Below are positions 55,084-63,700 of a DNA stretch of 64,000 nucleotides, one piece after another. Positions within the stretch are counted from its first letter, which is position 1. Each line of letters begins with the position of its first letter. The notes under the pieces are model-generated. The model worked only from the letters and a program-made list of their open reading frames with translations, was not told where the DNA came from and did not search any database. The position numbers were made by a program, and so were the translations under genes. Origin of the DNA: a bacterium. Lineage in GTDB: Bacteria; Pseudomonadota; Alphaproteobacteria; Acetobacterales; Acetobacteraceae. The stretch lies in contig JAMFRO010000022.1 of assembly GCA_026224825.1 (NCBI GenBank), positions 248,001 to 312,000 on the forward strand, read 5' to 3'.

Positions 55084-55887
55084 CTATTTCGTACGTTGTC
55101 GCACAAGCGGGTAAAACAACTCCTCCACCCAATGCACTTCATGTCCCGGCAAGCCGTACTTCGCGGGCCGACCTGTGGGGATATATAGTGTCCCGAACAG
55201 CCAGTCATAGACTGCGAGAAACACGCCAAAATTGCGGTAATTGGCGCCATCTCGCCCAAAACCGTGATGAGTGTGGTGCATACCCGGAGATACGATCACA
55301 TGTTCGAAGGCGCGGAAGGCTCGCCCAAAAACTCGATGCCGACGAATAGTGTCGTCCCAACGGAAATGGCTGTGCGTAATGATATTCCAAACGCTGATCA
55401 AGAGTATAACTGTAATTGCCGCATTTATCTGGCCGAGATAAACGACGAGGCCCATGACCCATGCCGTGGGAATGATAATGTACCAGAACAGGTTCAGCCG
55501 TCCGAAATATAGTGTTACGTTCATATACGGCGCAGAGTGATGCGTCCGATGGATCCTCCACAATATCGGAAAGCGCGCCGTCGCAGTGGTATGAGCCCAA
55601 CGATGGACCCAATAGAAGCAAAACTCATTAATAAGCAAAATTACAGGGAACGAAATCAAGAATGGAACGCCAGTCAGGGCGTTTTTATAGTGAGGTAGAA
55701 AGAAACCATACGAGCTAGCGATGAGTACTGTAACAGCAGGAGCGGCTACCACCCGGCCGAGCACCAAACTTCCAAAGAAGAGCGGAACATCGTGCCATTT
55801 GTATATTCCCTTGTGCCGGCCGGCGACGATTTCGATCAGCAATAGAACCGCTGCTCCCATCATCACCCATGTCAAATATTTCTCCAT
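55084..55887 (-). CDS. Membrane di-iron hydroxylase (sterol desaturase/fatty acid hydroxylase superfamily)
   Basis: 267-residue membrane enzyme with four or five helices. The di-iron histidine clusters are present: HRWAH (near 102), HRTHHS (near 118), and HHTHHGFG (near 204). Such enzymes hydroxylate or desaturate lipids such as sterols, fatty acids or carotenoids. ATG 55887 has GTGAGG upstream; GTG 55905 is possible. Divergent from a LysR regulator and near a sulfatase cluster, so a lipid-like substrate is likely. Confidence 0.9.
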   Translation of the reverse strand: MEKYLTWVMMGAAVLLLIEIVAGRHKGIYKWHDVPLFFGSLVLGRVVAAPAVTVLIASSYGFFLPHYKNALTGVPFLISFPVILLINEFCFYWVHRWAHTTATARFPILWRIHRTHHSAPYMNVTLYFGRLNLFWYIIIPTAWVMGLVVYLGQINAAITVILLISVWNIITHSHFRWDDTIRRHRVFGRAFRAFEHVIVSPGMHHTHHGFGRDGANYRNFGVFLAVYDWLFGTLYIPTGRPAKYGLPGHEVHWVEELFYPLVRQRTK

Positions 55888-55911
55888 CACGAGCCTCACT
55901 TTCACGGAAAA

Positions 55912-55944
55912 AATAAGCTACTTGCTTTATAATTTCAAATGCAT
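55912..55944. promoter_or_regulatory. Divergent-promoter dyad shared with the sulfatase region
   Basis: AATAAGCTACTTGCTTTATA and the bases that follow (through ATGCATTTT) lie between the hydroxylase and LysR genes. They match the site at 62722-62759 at 14 of 20 bases in the dyad and about 18 of 24 from GCTTTAT onward. Shared control of the two loci is inferred. Confidence 0.5.
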
Positions 55945-55973
55945 TTTCATGGCTTGTATGATAACAAAAAGGC

Positions 55974-56846
55974 ATGGAAATCGACCTCGTCAAACTCAAT
56001 TACGTGCTGACAATTGCGCGCACACGCAGCTACTCTCGCGCCGCCGAAGAACTAAGAATTACACAGCCTGCCTTGAGCCGAAGCGTGATGGCTGTGGAGA
56101 AACGCTTCGGATTTAAGATCTTTGATCGCGGACGAAATGGCGTTTCGGTAACCCCTCTGGGAACGATCGTCTTGGCTGATGCCGAAGTTCTAGTTCGCGA
56201 TGCGGCCACCTTTGAGCATAATTTGCGTCTATACGGGCGCGGCGATGCCGGGACGGTCGCCTACGGCATGGGACCACTTATCGCGAGTCTGCTTTTGCCA
56301 AAGCTGAGCATCGCTATGCTTGCGGCGCGCCCGCAGCTTCGAATGTTATGTTCGATCAAACCCGCGGATATTCTGCTGCGCGAACTGCTAGGCGACAATA
56401 TCGAGATGATGTTTTGCGCGGCCGAGCAGGTCTCGCCTTCACCTGAGATCGTTATTGAGTCACTTGGCACGATCAGACTGGCCATCATTGCGCGTTCGGA
56501 ACACCCGCTGACGGCAATAGATGCGCCGAAGCTCGCAGACCTCGCGGCTTATCCCTTGGCATCCTCCTCGGAGCTTAGCTTCCTAAGTCAACTGGGTAAG
56601 GGGGGCACGCTGATCTGCGATAACTACGACATCATGCGCGAACTGGTGCTCGGCGGCGAGGCCGTTTGGATGTCATCCCCCAAAATAGTTTCGGAAGACA
56701 TAGCTGCCGGCAAGTTATGCGAAATTCCGATCATTGGCCTGCCGCCTCGTCAGAGCACCGTGGCCGTGGTTCGCCTCAAAAGACGCACGAACTCTCCGGC
56801 AGCAAAAGCAATCGCAACTCACGTGAGGAAGCAACTCACAAAATAA
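55974..56846 (+). CDS. LysR-family regulator
   Basis: 290-residue LysR-type regulator. HTH: VLTIARTRSYSRAAEELRITQPALSRSVMAVEKRFGFKIFDR is the domain, about 12-52. It is divergent from the membrane hydroxylase and convergent with DUF1329, so it probably regulates the hydroxylase and perhaps the DUF1302-sulfatase unit. A hairpin terminator lies 24 bases after the stop. Confidence 0.92.
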   Translation: MEIDLVKLNYVLTIARTRSYSRAAEELRITQPALSRSVMAVEKRFGFKIFDRGRNGVSVTPLGTIVLADAEVLVRDAATFEHNLRLYGRGDAGTVAYGMGPLIASLLLPKLSIAMLAARPQLRMLCSIKPADILLRELLGDNIEMMFCAAEQVSPSPEIVIESLGTIRLAIIARSEHPLTAIDAPKLADLAAYPLASSSELSFLSQLGKGGTLICDNYDIMRELVLGGEAVWMSSPKIVSEDIAAGKLCEIPIIGLPPRQSTVAVVRLKRRTNSPAAKAIATHVRKQLTK

Positions 56847-56870
56847 TAATAGTTCTAGCTTCATCCAGTA

Positions 56871-56902
56871 AAATGGCCACCAGATGCCTCTGGTGGCCAT
56901 TT
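56871..56902. terminator. Bidirectional terminator-like hairpin
   Basis: A perfect 14-bp stem (AAATGGCCACCAGA/TCTGGTGGCCATTT) with loop TGCC lies between the convergent LysR and DUF1329 genes. The A/T ends give short U-runs in either direction. Confidence 0.78.
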
Positions 56903-56952
56903 ACAGTACGAAGCTGTGCGCCGAGATTAACGGTATTGATCAGTTAAGTGCT

Positions 56953-58338
56953 TTAAAAACTAGCGGTCGCTGCTAACTCCTGAGGATCGAAGGTGGTGCG
57001 CGGTATGTTATTTAAGGTCAAGCTGCCTTTAAACGGAGGATAGGAACAATTTCCGTTAAAAGTATAGTCACCGGTGATCAGGCTGTGTGTTGTTGTCGCG
57101 AGCTGAATTGTTCCCGGCAATGACGGTACGCACCAATTATAAATGCTATAGGCTTTGACCAGATTCATCTCCGCATCATAGCCCTCGCCCAGAAGGGAGT
57201 ACCAACTGTCCTCATCGAGGTAGAAACGCCGCCGCGCATTCACATTGCGTTCGCCAGGATGCAGATTTGCCTCCACAACCCATACGCGATGCTTTTCCCA
57301 GCGGACATAATCGGGATTAATATAATGAGGCTGGAGGATGTCCTGCACATTACCGAAAGCGATGGCGTTGCAATTATAGGGAACGAGCATTTCCTGTTTG
57401 CCGATATAGGTCCAATCATATTGCGACGGATTACCGTAGAAGCAGGTAGCTTCGTCGATGTTGGCAATTCCATCGGCGGCTGGGCTTGGTGTGTCATAGG
57501 CCTCGTCGGGCGCCTTGCGCACACGTCCTTGACCGTTCAACAACGTCCAGACAATATCGGGGTGGATGTTGACATTGGTGCTATGCCAGACCAGCGTTTC
57601 CTGTCCTTGGACTACCGACGGCGCTTGCGTGTAGAAGTGAGCCTTGCTGAGATAGCCATCATAACTATCCGGCGTAACATCAGGGTCGTAGTACGGATGG
57701 ACTGTGCGGCTGACCGTGCCACTCACGAGGATGAGTTTCCCTGCAATCACGACAACGCCGGGGTTGAAACTACCGCTCGTGTAAAAGCCATTCCAGGCAG
57801 TCAGATGATTCCATATCAACTGCGCGCCACCGACCAGCGGATCAGAAGTATCGATGATCGGAAATGGTGCCCCACATACTGCCCCGGTAAAACCAAACCG
57901 CCCGCCTTGAGGGTCGAGCTGTGCACGCGTCACATTCTTGGTTGTGTTATCGTAGATATATTGCGGCAGGGCGGCGGTACGGTGGGTTGGATATACTTTT
58001 AGGCTGCGGCCGAATTTCGTAATCTCCGCCTGGGTACCTGGCGTCAGCAAATGCTGATATTGAGCTATGTTGCTGGCATCCACGGTGTAAAGCGGCTGCT
58101 CATCGGTGAAGAGCTGTACGCCCACTGCCTGGTCCGGGGGCAGAGGCGATGACACCATGCCGCCCGTCCAGGCAGGAATTGAGCCATCCGCATTTCCCGC
58201 ACGCTCGGCACCCATAGGTGTCAGTGTGGTGGTGAGCAGAGACGGATCGGGGGACGCCGACTGCGCGCGGGCCGGCCGGAACACTGCCGCGGTTGCGAGA
58301 CTTGTGCTGGCGAGAAGGCCAAAGTCACGTCGTTTCAT
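56953..58338 (-). CDS. DUF1329 exported protein
   Basis: 461-residue DUF1329 protein. A Tat-type signal (KRRDFGLLASTSLATAAVFRPARA) precedes a large periplasmic domain with family blocks NPGVVVIAGKLILVSG and HRVWVVEANLHPGERNVNARRRFYLDEDSW. DUF1329 proteins resemble LolA/LppX-like lipid carriers and usually occur with DUF1302. ATG 58338 is chosen for the AAGGA 10 bases upstream and the Tat motif. It lies 50 bases after DUF1302 on the same strand. Confidence 0.88.
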   Translation of the reverse strand: MKRRDFGLLASTSLATAAVFRPARAQSASPDPSLLTTTLTPMGAERAGNADGSIPAWTGGMVSSPLPPDQAVGVQLFTDEQPLYTVDASNIAQYQHLLTPGTQAEITKFGRSLKVYPTHRTAALPQYIYDNTTKNVTRAQLDPQGGRFGFTGAVCGAPFPIIDTSDPLVGGAQLIWNHLTAWNGFYTSGSFNPGVVVIAGKLILVSGTVSRTVHPYYDPDVTPDSYDGYLSKAHFYTQAPSVVQGQETLVWHSTNVNIHPDIVWTLLNGQGRVRKAPDEAYDTPSPAADGIANIDEATCFYGNPSQYDWTYIGKQEMLVPYNCNAIAFGNVQDILQPHYINPDYVRWEKHRVWVVEANLHPGERNVNARRRFYLDEDSWYSLLGEGYDAEMNLVKAYSIYNWCVPSLPGTIQLATTTHSLITGDYTFNGNCSYPPFKGSLTLNNIPRTTFDPQELAATASF

Positions 58339-58387
58339 GATATTCATATCCTTCTTTGGATTCTGCATTGCGTGTTTTGTGCATGGC

Positions 58388-60097
58388 TCAGAATGTGTGC
58401 TGTAGATTCAGAGAAACGTAGCTTCGGTCTGCAACATTTGAGACCTCTGGCAGCAGAGGATTGGAGGAAATTCTGCCGAAATACCCGATGTAGTTGAGCG
58501 CCGCACTCCAGGCATTGCGATACGTGGCTACGACGCCCATCGCGTAGTTGCCGGTGCCATGGTTCATCGTCACATCCATCTGAGAATTCCCGGCAAAATT
58601 ATACTTCAGCGACACCGGGAACTGCAGTTCGAGTTGCGGCAGCACATCATAATAGGCCGGCTCAACCTGAACATCGAAGGCCGCGGCGGAGGAACTGCGG
58701 CCCGGTGCGAGCAGTGCTTTGTTTGCCATCACGCGGAACACATTCACATACTCGACTTCGCCTGTGAGCGTGAGGCCGCCTGGGTCCAGCGGGAGTCCCG
58801 GCGAGCCGTAGATGAGCGAACTCAAAGCCGTCATCGTATTGCCCACGGGATAAAGCGGATCGTTATTGGCGTTACCCATATTGGCCGCCGACTGCGCACC
58901 CGCGGTCGTGCTCGCTACGAGTGGCATATGGGTACGAACGCTCACCTCGCCCGCGACGTTCGTTGCGCCGATCGTCGTCGAAAGGCTGGTGCCGTACACC
59001 CAGATATCGCGCGCGTAGACCGCCGTATACTGACCCACCGCGGTCCCGCCCGGGGTGGGCGTGAAGCTGGTCGGCGCGAGCCTATAAATATCCGGCGTCT
59101 TGGCGTCATACCTGAGACCAAACAGACCGACGTCGTAATTGCCATACTGCGCCTGCGCCGAAAGGCCGAATTGGCCATTCTGCGACGGCGGCGACAGATC
59201 CTTGGTGCGCGTCAGATAGAAATTGCTGCTGCCGGCTTGCGCGGCAATAATGCGGTCGCCACCAGGCCCCGTGACATCGCTAGTGCTGAAATATGAGCCA
59301 ACGCCCTGGAGATTATAAGACTCCCATTGATACTGATAATAGCCCTGCAGGGTAAAGGTATCATTGGGCTGGTAGGTGGCCACGATCTGCCCAACGGGCA
59401 GGAATATCTGCTGGCTTTGTGGATTGACCAGGTCCTGTGCCGAAATTACATCGATCGGCGCCTGGCCACCGGCGATGCCGTTGGTGCCGAAGTACAGACT
59501 CTGGCCCCAGAGCAGCGTCTGCTGACCCGCCTTCAAAGTGATCTGCTGACCGCCGCCGAACTGCCAGCTATTATAAACAAAAGCATCGAGCAAGCGTCCG
59601 TTATTACCGTCGGCCGTGCGCGTTTCTGAGGCGTAATCCGTGCTCTTTCCCACAACCGGATTTACGGTTGCAGGCTGATTGTTCTGGTTGGTCCCGAGAT
59701 ACACCGTATTGACGAAATATTCGCCGCTGAAATGCATGCCGAACTGGTCATCTTTGATGTCCAAAACGGGCAAAACCTCAAAGGTATTGCCAACAACGCC
59801 ATGTCGCAAATTCGCGTCGCCATCATTGCCGTTGGCATTGGTGGCGCCTGATACCAAGATTTGGCTTGGATTACCTACGCGGTACAGGCCAGTATATGAC
59901 GTCGTGAGATCGAGACTGATCTCGAGATTATTTCCGTATTCGCTTCCATTATACAGTGACATCGCATGCGCCGCCGAGCCGGCTGCCAATGCCAACCCGC
60001 TGGCTACGGGCAATCCCAAGGCCAAATCCAGCAAGCATCGCAATTTCTTGCCCTTGCGCGCCCACGGCCCTGCGGAAGACTTCATTCCTTTTCCCAT
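58388..60097 (-). CDS. DUF1302 outer-membrane-like protein
   Basis: 569-residue DUF1302 protein, predicted outer-membrane beta barrel. A signal peptide (up to AAHAMSLYNG) is followed by many alternating strands and ends in Phe (SLNLQHTF), as outer-membrane proteins do. Family blocks are KAGQQTLLWGQSLYFGTNGIAGGQAPIDV and LTLTGEVEYVNVF. DUF1302 with DUF1329 is repeatedly found in gene sets that move or degrade hydrophobic compounds. ATG 60097 has GGGGGA upstream. Lies about 100 bases after the sulfatase, probably cotranscribed. Confidence 0.9.
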   Translation of the reverse strand: MGKGMKSSAGPWARKGKKLRCLLDLALGLPVASGLALAAGSAAHAMSLYNGSEYGNNLEISLDLTTSYTGLYRVGNPSQILVSGATNANGNDGDANLRHGVVGNTFEVLPVLDIKDDQFGMHFSGEYFVNTVYLGTNQNNQPATVNPVVGKSTDYASETRTADGNNGRLLDAFVYNSWQFGGGQQITLKAGQQTLLWGQSLYFGTNGIAGGQAPIDVISAQDLVNPQSQQIFLPVGQIVATYQPNDTFTLQGYYQYQWESYNLQGVGSYFSTSDVTGPGGDRIIAAQAGSSNFYLTRTKDLSPPSQNGQFGLSAQAQYGNYDVGLFGLRYDAKTPDIYRLAPTSFTPTPGGTAVGQYTAVYARDIWVYGTSLSTTIGATNVAGEVSVRTHMPLVASTTAGAQSAANMGNANNDPLYPVGNTMTALSSLIYGSPGLPLDPGGLTLTGEVEYVNVFRVMANKALLAPGRSSSAAAFDVQVEPAYYDVLPQLELQFPVSLKYNFAGNSQMDVTMNHGTGNYAMGVVATYRNAWSAALNYIGYFGRISSNPLLPEVSNVADRSYVSLNLQHTF

Positions 60098-60199
60098 CGC
60101 ATTCCCCCAGTTTATTATGTAGTCAGCCATTTTTTGTTTTTAATTCGTTACACAAGACTCAAAACCACTTTCGGAATCGTGTGCAACATCAGCCACGCA

Positions 60200-62650
60200 T
60201 CAGTCAGGTAGCTTCGGCAGATTTTGTATGAACGACAGCACCTGAAAGCCAATTGGTGGCTTCAAGTTGACCTCAACTTTCTTTATGTCACCGGTAAAGA
60301 TACCCTCGTTGCTATAATCATCCGTAACCGGAACACCGCTATCGCGGCCAACATCGAAAGTCTCAGCCGTACCCGCCATCATCATTGGGCGGTGTGCTAT
60401 TTGACCGCTGGCAACCTGTGCGCCATTCACCAAGATCGTGAGCGTTCCACCTTCGCCAGACGGCGTGAACTCATACCGCACAACGCTGTTGCCAGCCGCT
60501 AGAGGATTAGGGGCTTCGATCCGGGTTTGCATTCCTGGAAGATTGGAAGCAGCCGCAAAGGCTGTGGGCTTGCCATCTCTAAGGTAAAAGCTCCAACCAC
60601 CGAACCAGCTACCAGCAGCGACGATCACTCCGTTCGCACCATTGGCTGGCACATTGATGTCCGCTTCTATGCTAAACGGTAAGCTAAAGATTGCCGGTGA
60701 GCTGACATTCGGCAGGTAAATATCCTTGCCCCAGAAAACGTAGTTGAACCTGAACGATTTCGTAGTCATCGCGGTCTGAATGGCGCGATACGTCAAACCA
60801 CTATCCTGAATCGGGTAGACGTTATTCTTGCGCGCCTCTTCATCGAAGAGCGTTTGCATCGCTTTAAGCCGGTCGGGGTATTGCGCCGCTACATTATGAG
60901 TTTGGCTGTAGTCCGTATCGAGATCATAGAGTTCCCAGTTGTAACTCGTCACATCGCTATTTGGCCGGTTATGAGCAATATCCCATGGCATGTTGCGCGG
61001 CGTGGTGTTCGCAAGCCAGCCATCATGATAAATGCCGCGGTTACCCATCATCTCGTAATATTGCGTTTGATGGGTCGAAGGCGCATCTGCATTATCGAAA
61101 CTATAGGCCATGCTCACACCATCGAGAGGCAACTGTGGAATACCGTCAAAGGTTTGCGGTGCCGTCACATGCGCGAGCTGCAGCAATGTCGGCATGATAT
61201 CGACAACATGGTGATATTGGTGCCGGATTTGCCCAACATCCTCGATATGCCCGGGCCATGAGATCACCATCCCATTGCGTACACCGCCCAAATGCGAGGC
61301 AATCTGCTTGACCCAGGGAAAAGGCGTGTCCATCGCCAACGCCCAGCCTACGGGATAGTTCTCGTAGGTTTTTGGACCACCCATGATGTCGAGATGCTGT
61401 GCCAGCCAATGAGGATCCGCTACGCGCTCATCCTCGGCCGCCTGGCTCATTCCTATAATCTCATCCAGCGTGCCATCTGGGCCAGCCTCGCCGCTTGCGC
61501 CATTATCGCCTTCGATGAAGACCACAACAGTATTATTCGCGAGCCCCATGCGGTTGACTTCGTCTAGAACCCGGCCAATTTGGTCATCTTCATAAGCGAG
61601 CATTCCCGCATAGACTTCCATGTAACGCTCATCGACGGTCTTCTGGTCGGGCGTCAGGCTGTCCCAGGTAGGAATCTGAGTCGGCCAGGGCGAAAGCTCC
61701 GCATTTTGCGGCACAATACCCATCGCCTTCTGCCGGTTTAGAGTATCAACGCGCAATTGATTCCAGCCCTCATTGAATTGCCCATGAAACCTTGCAATCC
61801 AATCCGCCGGCGCTTGATGTGGCGCATGAGTGCTCCCAGGCGCATAGTAGACAAAAAATGGCTTGTTCGGCGCTGCGATTTTTTCTTGATGTATCCAGTC
61901 TATGGCGTGGTCAGCCAAGTCCTGGTCAAGCATATAGCCTGGGGGGCGCTGCGACCCATCGACGCGCGTGGTGTTGTTGTAAAGGTTCGGCTGATACTGA
62001 TTTGAATCGCCGCCAACAAAACCATAAAAATGATCAAAGCCTAGGCCTGTGGGCCAGCGGTCGAACGGCCCTGCTGCGGATTCCTCACCGCTGGGCGTAT
62101 CATGATCTTTGCCAAACATGGCTGTCGCATATCCGTTGCCGCGAAGGACATCCGCAATTGTGTCGGCATTCTCCGGAATCATTCCGGTATAGCCAGGATA
62201 GGGCGAGGAAATATCCGCCAAATCGCCTATACCGACATCGTGCTGGTTGCGCCCGGTGAGCAGTGCCGCACGTGTTGCGGAACAGATCGACGTCGTCTGG
62301 AACTCGTTATATTTCAGTCCGTTTGCCGCCAGTCTGTCGAGATTTGGCGTTGGGATTGGCCCACCAAAAGTGCCGCTGGCACCAAACCCAACATCATCGG
62401 TTAAGACAACGATGATGTTGGGTGCGCCTTGAGGTGCCTGAACAGGAGCCAACAATGCATAGTCCGGTTGCGAGCCACTCAGAGTCGGCGCGAATTTTCC
62501 GCTGAATGGCGGGGGAGGATAAGGCAATGCATTTCCTGCAAGCGGGGCTGAGCCGGCCGAGGGTGCGGGCTTTTGAGCGTGCACAAGCGTCAATGCCGTG
62601 GTTGCCAGGAGCAGCGCCCCAAGAGTCGCTGTAACATAAGGTAGCTTCAT
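60200..62650 (-). CDS. Exported arylsulfatase with CSATR motif
   Basis: 816-residue type I sulfatase. A signal peptide (MKLPYVTATLGALLLATTAL, cut after AQ) directs export. Metal ligands DD (residues 85-86, VVLTDDVGFG) and an AMFGKDHD block are present. The formylglycine site is C123-S-A-T-R127: the usual CxPxR with Pro replaced by Ala, a variant (C-x-A-x-R) noted in some sulfatases. A C-terminal LamG-like domain (about 660-800) could bind a glycan or lipid. It is the first gene of a unit with DUF1302 and DUF1329; FGE lies across the divergent promoter. Confidence 0.92.
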   Translation of the reverse strand: MKLPYVTATLGALLLATTALTLVHAQKPAPSAGSAPLAGNALPYPPPPFSGKFAPTLSGSQPDYALLAPVQAPQGAPNIIVVLTDDVGFGASGTFGGPIPTPNLDRLAANGLKYNEFQTTSICSATRAALLTGRNQHDVGIGDLADISSPYPGYTGMIPENADTIADVLRGNGYATAMFGKDHDTPSGEESAAGPFDRWPTGLGFDHFYGFVGGDSNQYQPNLYNNTTRVDGSQRPPGYMLDQDLADHAIDWIHQEKIAAPNKPFFVYYAPGSTHAPHQAPADWIARFHGQFNEGWNQLRVDTLNRQKAMGIVPQNAELSPWPTQIPTWDSLTPDQKTVDERYMEVYAGMLAYEDDQIGRVLDEVNRMGLANNTVVVFIEGDNGASGEAGPDGTLDEIIGMSQAAEDERVADPHWLAQHLDIMGGPKTYENYPVGWALAMDTPFPWVKQIASHLGGVRNGMVISWPGHIEDVGQIRHQYHHVVDIMPTLLQLAHVTAPQTFDGIPQLPLDGVSMAYSFDNADAPSTHQTQYYEMMGNRGIYHDGWLANTTPRNMPWDIAHNRPNSDVTSYNWELYDLDTDYSQTHNVAAQYPDRLKAMQTLFDEEARKNNVYPIQDSGLTYRAIQTAMTTKSFRFNYVFWGKDIYLPNVSSPAIFSLPFSIEADINVPANGANGVIVAAGSWFGGWSFYLRDGKPTAFAAASNLPGMQTRIEAPNPLAAGNSVVRYEFTPSGEGGTLTILVNGAQVASGQIAHRPMMMAGTAETFDVGRDSGVPVTDDYSNEGIFTGDIKKVEVNLKPPIGFQVLSFIQNLPKLPD

Positions 62651-62721
62651 GCGTGTCTCCCTGCGAGCGCGCCCAATCTTGGATGATGGCGCCTCCTGGT
62701 TTCATATGGCTTTTGCCAGGA

Positions 62722-62759
62722 AATAAAGCAGTCGCTTTATTAAAGCAAGTGCATTATAT
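62722..62759. promoter_or_regulatory. Candidate operator, sulfatase/TetR divergent promoter
   Basis: AATAAAGCAGTCGCTTTATT (62722-62741) is a dyad with perfect 8-base arms. GCTTTA-T-TAAAGC overlaps it. It lies between the divergent sulfatase and TetR genes. A similar sequence is at 55912-55944. Confidence 0.6.
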
Positions 62760-62922
62760 TAACGTGGCCGCTTTAAATTGCCGTTGAGATGTCGTATACT
62801 GCCGCGGCATGATCTGCGATTATTAGCGATCGCTGTCTGGCATGCGTTTAGGGATATGGGCGCGTCACCGGGAGCCGTTGGCACCTTCGGCGGCAGAATG
62901 TGGGCAACCTGGAGGGAACACT

Positions 62923-63639
62923 TTGAACGAGCGAATGGCATTAAAGCGCGGCGCCACGACCAAGCTTCGGAATACACCCGCTTTCGCCGCGGCCGAAACA
63001 CCTTCGACCAAGGCCCTGCTGATTGACGCCGGCGAAAGATTATTTGGCCATCATGGCTTTGACGGCATCTCTTTGCGAGAGATTGCGGCCGTAGCCGGGC
63101 AAGCCAACAATGCGGTGGTTCATTATCATTTTAAAGACAAACCAGGGTTGATAAGAGCGATTCTCGATGATCGCGTTGTTAGAATCGAGACGATAAGATC
63201 CGAATTATTGACGACGCTTAAAACGAGTCGAAATCCAGATCCAAAAGAAATGCTAAAAATCCTATGGCTTCCTTCGATGAGCATTAAGGGTAGTGATGGA
63301 AGTCATACATTCTGCCGATTTCTGTTGCAGCATATATTGCATCCCGACATGGTGCCACACCCTATTGGCGACGTCATCAACCAACCTAAGGCACGCAAGG
63401 GCAAGGCAAAGGCCGAGTTGCCTTACCTTGTGGAATCTATGGAGATGCTGCGCGAATATTACCACAAAATACCAGAGGAAATATTCTCCAAGCGTCTCTT
63501 GGCTTTGAGTACAATGTTTCTTGCTTCGGTTGTGCAATTTGAGAACACACACTTTATCAAGGCATCCACTGCCACATTAGCTTTTGATACTGATTCAATT
63601 TTGAACATGGGTCTCGCTGCTCTGTCGGCGCCGCCATGA
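62923..63639 (+). CDS. TetR-family regulator
   Basis: 238-residue TetR regulator. HTH: LIDAGERLFGHHGFDGISLREIAAVAGQANNAVVHYHFKDKPGL is the domain, about 33-76. The ligand domain contains a TetR_C-like segment (VVQFENTH). TTG 62923 is chosen because GGAGGG lies 6 bases upstream; ATG 62935 is the alternative. It is divergent from the sulfatase operon and directly upstream of FGE, so it likely controls both by sensing the substrate or product. Confidence 0.9.
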   Translation: MNERMALKRGATTKLRNTPAFAAAETPSTKALLIDAGERLFGHHGFDGISLREIAAVAGQANNAVVHYHFKDKPGLIRAILDDRVVRIETIRSELLTTLKTSRNPDPKEMLKILWLPSMSIKGSDGSHTFCRFLLQHILHPDMVPHPIGDVINQPKARKGKAKAELPYLVESMEMLREYYHKIPEEIFSKRLLALSTMFLASVVQFENTHFIKASTATLAFDTDSILNMGLAALSAPP

Positions 63640-63700
63640 AATCAGAGCTGGCCGTAGATTGATCCGCCACATTATAAGCGAGCAGCAAAGGATAGCGGCA

